Below are positions 60,588 to 64,000 of a stretch of DNA of 64,000 nucleotides, one piece after another. The notes beneath the pieces were generated by a model. The model saw only the letters and a program-made list of their open reading frames with translations. It was not told the DNA's origin and did no database searches. A program made the translations under genes and the position numbers. The stretch is from Monomorium pharaonis (taxonomy: Eukaryota; Arthropoda; Insecta; Hymenoptera; Formicidae): positions 6,671,561 to 6,735,560 of the forward strand of contig NC_050474.1 in assembly GCF_013373865.1 (NCBI RefSeq), read 5' to 3'. Position 1 is the first letter of the stretch, and every line of letters begins with the position of its first letter.

Positions 60588-63500
60588 GTTACAATCGCTA
60601 TTCATTAATCCATACTTAAAATTAAGAAAAAAAAACAACGTTTATGTCCAACTTTTAATTTTTTATTTTTAATAATTTTTGTACATTGATAAATTATAAA
60701 TTTCATTATATACATGTATAAAATATATTGTATATATTATACACATATGTATAATATGTATATAAGCATTGTTTTTTTCTAAATTTTGTAAAAATTAGAT
60801 TGTTTTGGATGACAATGTTACCGCATCAAACCAGTCTTTAAAGAAACGTGTAGATGAAGCAGGAGGCGACCGTTGGGATCTTCCTAATTATTAAATTGAC
60901 CGAGGGAGTTTAATTGGATCTTTATCTGAGGTCAACTTAGTGCTTTTATTCCTAACGTCAAAGAGAATCAAAGAATGCACTGTTCGTCATACGGTAAAGT
61001 GTGAATCATTGAAGAAATTATTTCAGTGAAAACGGAAAAAAAATTGTGATAAATATGGAATATAAGATTGGTACTAGATAATTAATAAAATACTTGTTTC
61101 TTATTCTGATACTTGAACATGTCTGATGCGTTGATACTTTCAAGTGATAAGATACACATCACTCTTACTGGTTACTACAATGTATCATAACTTACTGGCC
61201 ATCCTATATAAAGAAAGTGACAACAGCAGTGTATGCTTAGATACAGATAATGTATCTATATACAATGTATGTACGACGTAGTACGAACGAAAATATATTT
61301 AACGACAATCATTTTTAATGCGCTCAAAGCAGGTCCGAAGTATACACTTAACGAAACAACGTGGATATGAAATCACCTTGGACAAGCGCTATCTGATAGG
61401 AGTAAAAGCTGTTTTTCACTGCTATTACGTTATCTTGCTTTAGAATGTGTACGCGGTAAATATACGAATCGGGTCGTTATTTGTGCTGGCCTTAGTACTT
61501 CCGTGCACTAATGTAAACGTTTGAAAGTAAAGGTTAACAGTTTTGTAGATAAGAAGTATGTGGAAGTCGCGCGGCGAAGACTCATCCGATTCATTCAACG
61601 CGCACGTCCAATCTGAGTGAGCGATTCTAAGGCAATTTTCTTCCCGCGTTCCGCATGTGTTTGCGGATTATTGAGCTCCGGTGACCTCTACAATTTCGAT
61701 CCGACCGATCTGATATTCATTAGTCAGCGGTTGCCCCGACCAGAGAGATAACCGGGTCGTTCGAAATAAAGCTATTGAAACACTGTGTTCGTCATATACA
61801 AAAAGTGGTAGAAACTATCAAGACTCTCAACACATTCGGGATACGGCGTGGATATATCGTGGAGATAAACCCGCGAAAAATACTGCTCCTAAGTGGGCCA
61901 CGTGGAGCGATGATAATGTCGAAAGCGTGTGCGATTCTTGCGACGAGTAGGACTGGTGGCCAGTCGTGTTATGCATTCACGGATTGTATGCGACTCCGTG
62001 TAAAATCTGGAGCTCTCGTCGACGACAATGAATGAATCGCGTAATCAATTGTTTAACGTTGCAACGATGATTGCAGCTATCTACAGCGGCGGATCGTCAT
62101 CTAGCGTCGGTACGGACATTCTGGATTTGTCGATGCCGGACAAGAACTCGGTCACAGAAGTCTGTTATGTGTGCGGGGACGAATTCAAGAGGGGATCTCT
62201 CAGTCATATCGCTGCGAAGCCACTGCCAACTCCGCCGCATCCTTCTTCCAGTCCACCGCCGTTCTTTCCATCATTGATGCTTCACCCTAGACCGAGTAGA
62301 AGTCGACCTATGGACAGTGCTGGACGTGTGCAGGTATATATTCCGGCATATTTATTTTCTCGATGTATTTGTAAAAAAATTATCTTTACTATTTTTATAG
62401 AGAGTTATTTATATTGATCTCTTTTTTTTAAGGCCTGTTCAGCGTGCCAGAATCATCTTTTAATACAGTGGAAAGCGTACACGCGGCAAGGAGTACCGCA
62501 CGGTGATAGAAATTATACGCTTCGCAAGCGGCAAGCCCCTGCAATGGATACAACCACGTTTATTTGCTATACTTGCGCTCTCGAGTACCCTTCATCCAGT
62601 ATTAGACTTCTGTATTGCTGTCCTAATCCAGAGAAGGAGGCGTACTATCCTTTTATTTATTCTCTGAGACCTCCGCCAGGAGCTAGTCCTATTAGTCCTC
62701 AGGGAATGGTGCAGGTTTGCTCCATTTGTTACAAAGCTATCCCGCAAAAGCAGCAGGTGTTTGGTGGTGAAAATCACGAGGCACAGCCAGCCGGGCAAAA
62801 TACAGATTTCCGCCAACAAGGTTAACCTTCATTATTCTCGAAGAATGTTTACACACTGTTTATCGGTTTAAAGATGTGTCTAACGGGATTAAACATTTTC
62901 GCTGCAGGTCCTTCGCCACGGCCCGCCGTTCCGAAATCTCCAGTCAATTCAGCAGGTAGCGATATTCGCTTTAAGCCATATGACTTAAACAAGTCAACGG
63001 TTGCTACAAACAAGCAACGAAGCACCGTGAAAGCTCCCACGCCTGGGCAACGAAATTCACCTAGCAACGGCCCCGCGGAAAATGGGACTGTTGCACTCGG
63101 CCAAAATTATAGGTGCTATATCTGCGAGAGATTATATCCTCGTACTCACATGGAATGGTAGGTTCTAAATAAGCATCGGAAAGATTACAGTTAACATAAT
63201 CCTATTACGCGAGATATCGTCGATAATTCTACCATTTATCTTTTATCTTTATCAGGTTGTCTACAAGTCCGGAGGGAATGAATTCACATGCTATGCATTT
63301 TCCTTGCTTGAGAGGAATAGCGCGTACGTCTGAAAACGCTTGCATGGATAGTCACGGAAGGATATTGGCGTGTAGTCACTGTGTGAATCATCTTGCGCAA
63401 CAGTGGGAAAGTATGGATGCTGAGCGGGTTCCTTTAGAACGGCGCAGGTTAGTTTGTTGCAAATTACATTTTGCTATTACTCTTAGTGCATTTGCATAAA

Positions 63501-64000
63501 TTACGCATGTTAATAATGCAATAAAAATTATTTTGCGCATTGATTAAAATGAATTTATTTATGATTATGTCTATTGTATTACAATATATACATATTGTAT
63601 TACAATATATACAATATTACAATATATACATATATTTAATTTAATCTTTGTAAAAGATTAATGGTTATACAATTCTGCGAATAGTTTACGTTGAAAGAAA
63701 TAATTATCGCTTCTAAAAACTGTTTTTATTAGATGTTATATCAAGGGAATTTTAAAAAATTGTGTCATAATTGTGAGTCATCTGCTCAATTCCAGATATG
63801 ATATTCCTAGTCCACATCCAAATGGTGACGTGAACCGGTCAATCGCTACGCCACCAAGCTCCAGTTCGGATCGAACGTTCGCGAGCAATCCAGGCACATC
63901 GAGCAGCTCGATTTATTGTTTCTTGTGTGGCTTACACAGTGATTTAACTCTGGCGAGAGTCTTGTACGGTCGACCTCAGGGTCGAAACGCGCCATTCTTT
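59807..64000 (+). CDS. Unrecognised protein with tandem C-x2-C / C-x2-C modules, 3' end beyond window
   Basis: Six exons (59807-60587, 62077-62333, 62433-62820, 62908-63157, 63256-63447, 63796-64000) join in phase into 691 residues with no stop. Five modules share the form C-x2-C-x(47-54)-C-x2-C: residues 36-93, 290-351, 391-445, 545-601 and 664 onward (cut by the window edge). Most second halves read ACxxC...L..QW(E/K)xY or M, and most first halves begin (I/V/R)C(F/Y)xCG-like. A short aromatic-Pro patch (YFPF, FFPS, YYPF, HFPC) sits midway in each of the first four. Linkers are Pro/Ser-rich, with a local repeat SPHHRLQ-SPHQRLQ. VKNE (8-11) and LKQE (152-155) fit the SUMO consensus. I infer zinc binding and a nuclear adaptor or transcription role. 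I do not recognise a named family, so no symbol is given. Confidence 0.85.
60588..62076 (+). other. intron 1 of the coding region
   Basis: 1489 bp, AT-rich at the start, with no recognisable gene. A frame at 61775-62035 has no domain and no splice logic. Acceptor attgcag. Confidence 0.7.
62077..62333 (+). CDS. cysteine-module gene, exon 2 (first half of module 2)
   Basis: The first two bases complete Ala, then IYSGGSSSSVGTDILDLSMP and VCYVCGDEFKRG. The CAG at 62084-62086 is a possible alternative acceptor but would shift the frame, so 62077 is preferred. ILDLS (275-279) resembles a CtBP-binding PxDLS variant. Ends at CAG|gtatat in phase 0 just before ACSAC. Confidence 0.85.
62433..62820 (+). 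CDS. cysteine-module gene, exon 3 (end of module 2, module 3)
   Basis: The acceptor is tttttttaag. Begins ACSACQNHLLIQWKAYTRQG, the second cysteine pair of module 2, which strongly parallels ACNLCYILLLQQWESYEREG of module 1. Module 3 is ICYTCALEYPSS ... VQVCSICYKAI; it keeps both cysteine pairs but has lost the QW motif and gained an extra CC pair. Donor AAG|gttaac at 62821, phase 1; retention stops at once (G then TAA). Confidence 0.85.
62908..63157 (+). CDS. cysteine-module gene, exon 4 (linker, start of module 4)
   Basis: The acceptor is gctgcag. The exon completes Gly, then a Ser/Pro/Lys-rich linker of about 65 residues and RCYICERLYPRTHME. The donor ATG|gtaggt leaves TG, which with G of the next exon makes Trp, preserving the aromatic residue found at the equivalent place in module 1 (EQHW). 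Confidence 0.85.
63256..63447 (+). CDS. cysteine-module gene, exon 5 (end of module 4)
   Basis: Starts after tttatcag. Encodes LSTSPEGMNSHAMHFPCLRG to LACSHCVNHLAQQWESMDAE, again the C-x2-C...QWES signature. The donor CAG|gttagt leaves AG, completed by A in the next exon (Arg). Confidence 0.85.
63574..63635. repeat. short tandem repeat (about 21-bp ATTGTATTACAATATATAC units)
   Basis: Two and a half imperfect copies of a unit that is itself partly palindromic (TTGTATTACAA), in the intron 63448-63795. Confidence 0.85.
63796..64000 (+). CDS. cysteine-module gene, exon 6 (start of module 5), cut by window end
   Basis: Starts after aattccag and stays open to base 64000. A Ser-rich linker (PSSSSDRTFAS ... 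GTSSSS) leads to IYCFLCGLHSDLTLARVLYG, the first cysteine pair of a fifth module, closest in form to CFVCG of module 1. Confidence 0.85.

Noticed and set aside
61775..62035. 86-codon frame before exon 2 of the cysteine-module gene
   Set aside because: No domain, not in phase with any supported splice, and it lies in the intron by the consistent 60587-62077 junction.

Overview
The window looks like nuclear DNA from a hymenopteran insect, probably an ant. It mixes AT-rich stretches with blocks that are GC-rich and not depleted in CpG. It has many long GA/TC microsatellites, small DNA-transposon remnants, very large introns and insect-like splice sites. I cannot fix the species from sequence alone. 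I see no bacterial-style operons, rRNA, convincing tRNA or CRISPR. Nearly all long open frames outside the exons listed here are chance or low-complexity frames.

Two genes are supported, both on the + strand. Gene 1 (17207-52657, six coding exons seen) is the insect MYLIP/IDOL orthologue (the family that includes fly Dnr1). It is a FERM-domain E3 ubiquitin ligase ending in a C3HC4 RING. All splice phases join cleanly into about 449 residues. The first coding exon (about 30 residues, start of FERM F1) was not found and probably lies upstream of the window. A 31.8-kb intron (17404-49200) separates the F1 exon from the F2 exon.

Gene 2 begins at a CpG-rich promoter block (about 57.6-58.95 kb). 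Its coding exons start at 59807 and run off the right edge. I do not recognise it by name. The 691 residues visible contain five diverged copies of a module C-x2-C-x(47-54)-C-x2-C (the fifth truncated), separated by Pro/Ser-rich linkers with SUMO-like and LDLS/LDLR motifs. This suggests a nuclear zinc-binding adaptor, but no function is proven.

Layout: 1-17206, non-coding DNA upstream of or inside the first MYLIP intron, with hairpins and a 682-bp TA-flanked inverted-repeat element; 17207-17403, MYLIP F1 exon; 17404-49200, giant intron with GA arrays and a nested transposon (a palindromic TA-flanked MITE split by an 812-bp Helitron-like element carrying a 10-bp minisatellite), followed by a second MITE of the same type; 49201-52657, remaining MYLIP exons; 52658-57600, 3'UTR/intergenic DNA with a miRNA-like hairpin; 57600-64000, gene 2.

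The two genes are tandem and unrelated in domain content. The most striking observations are the five-module cysteine protein and the nested transposon. In the latter, the left arm of the outer MITE serves as an internal record of the Helitron's empty target site.
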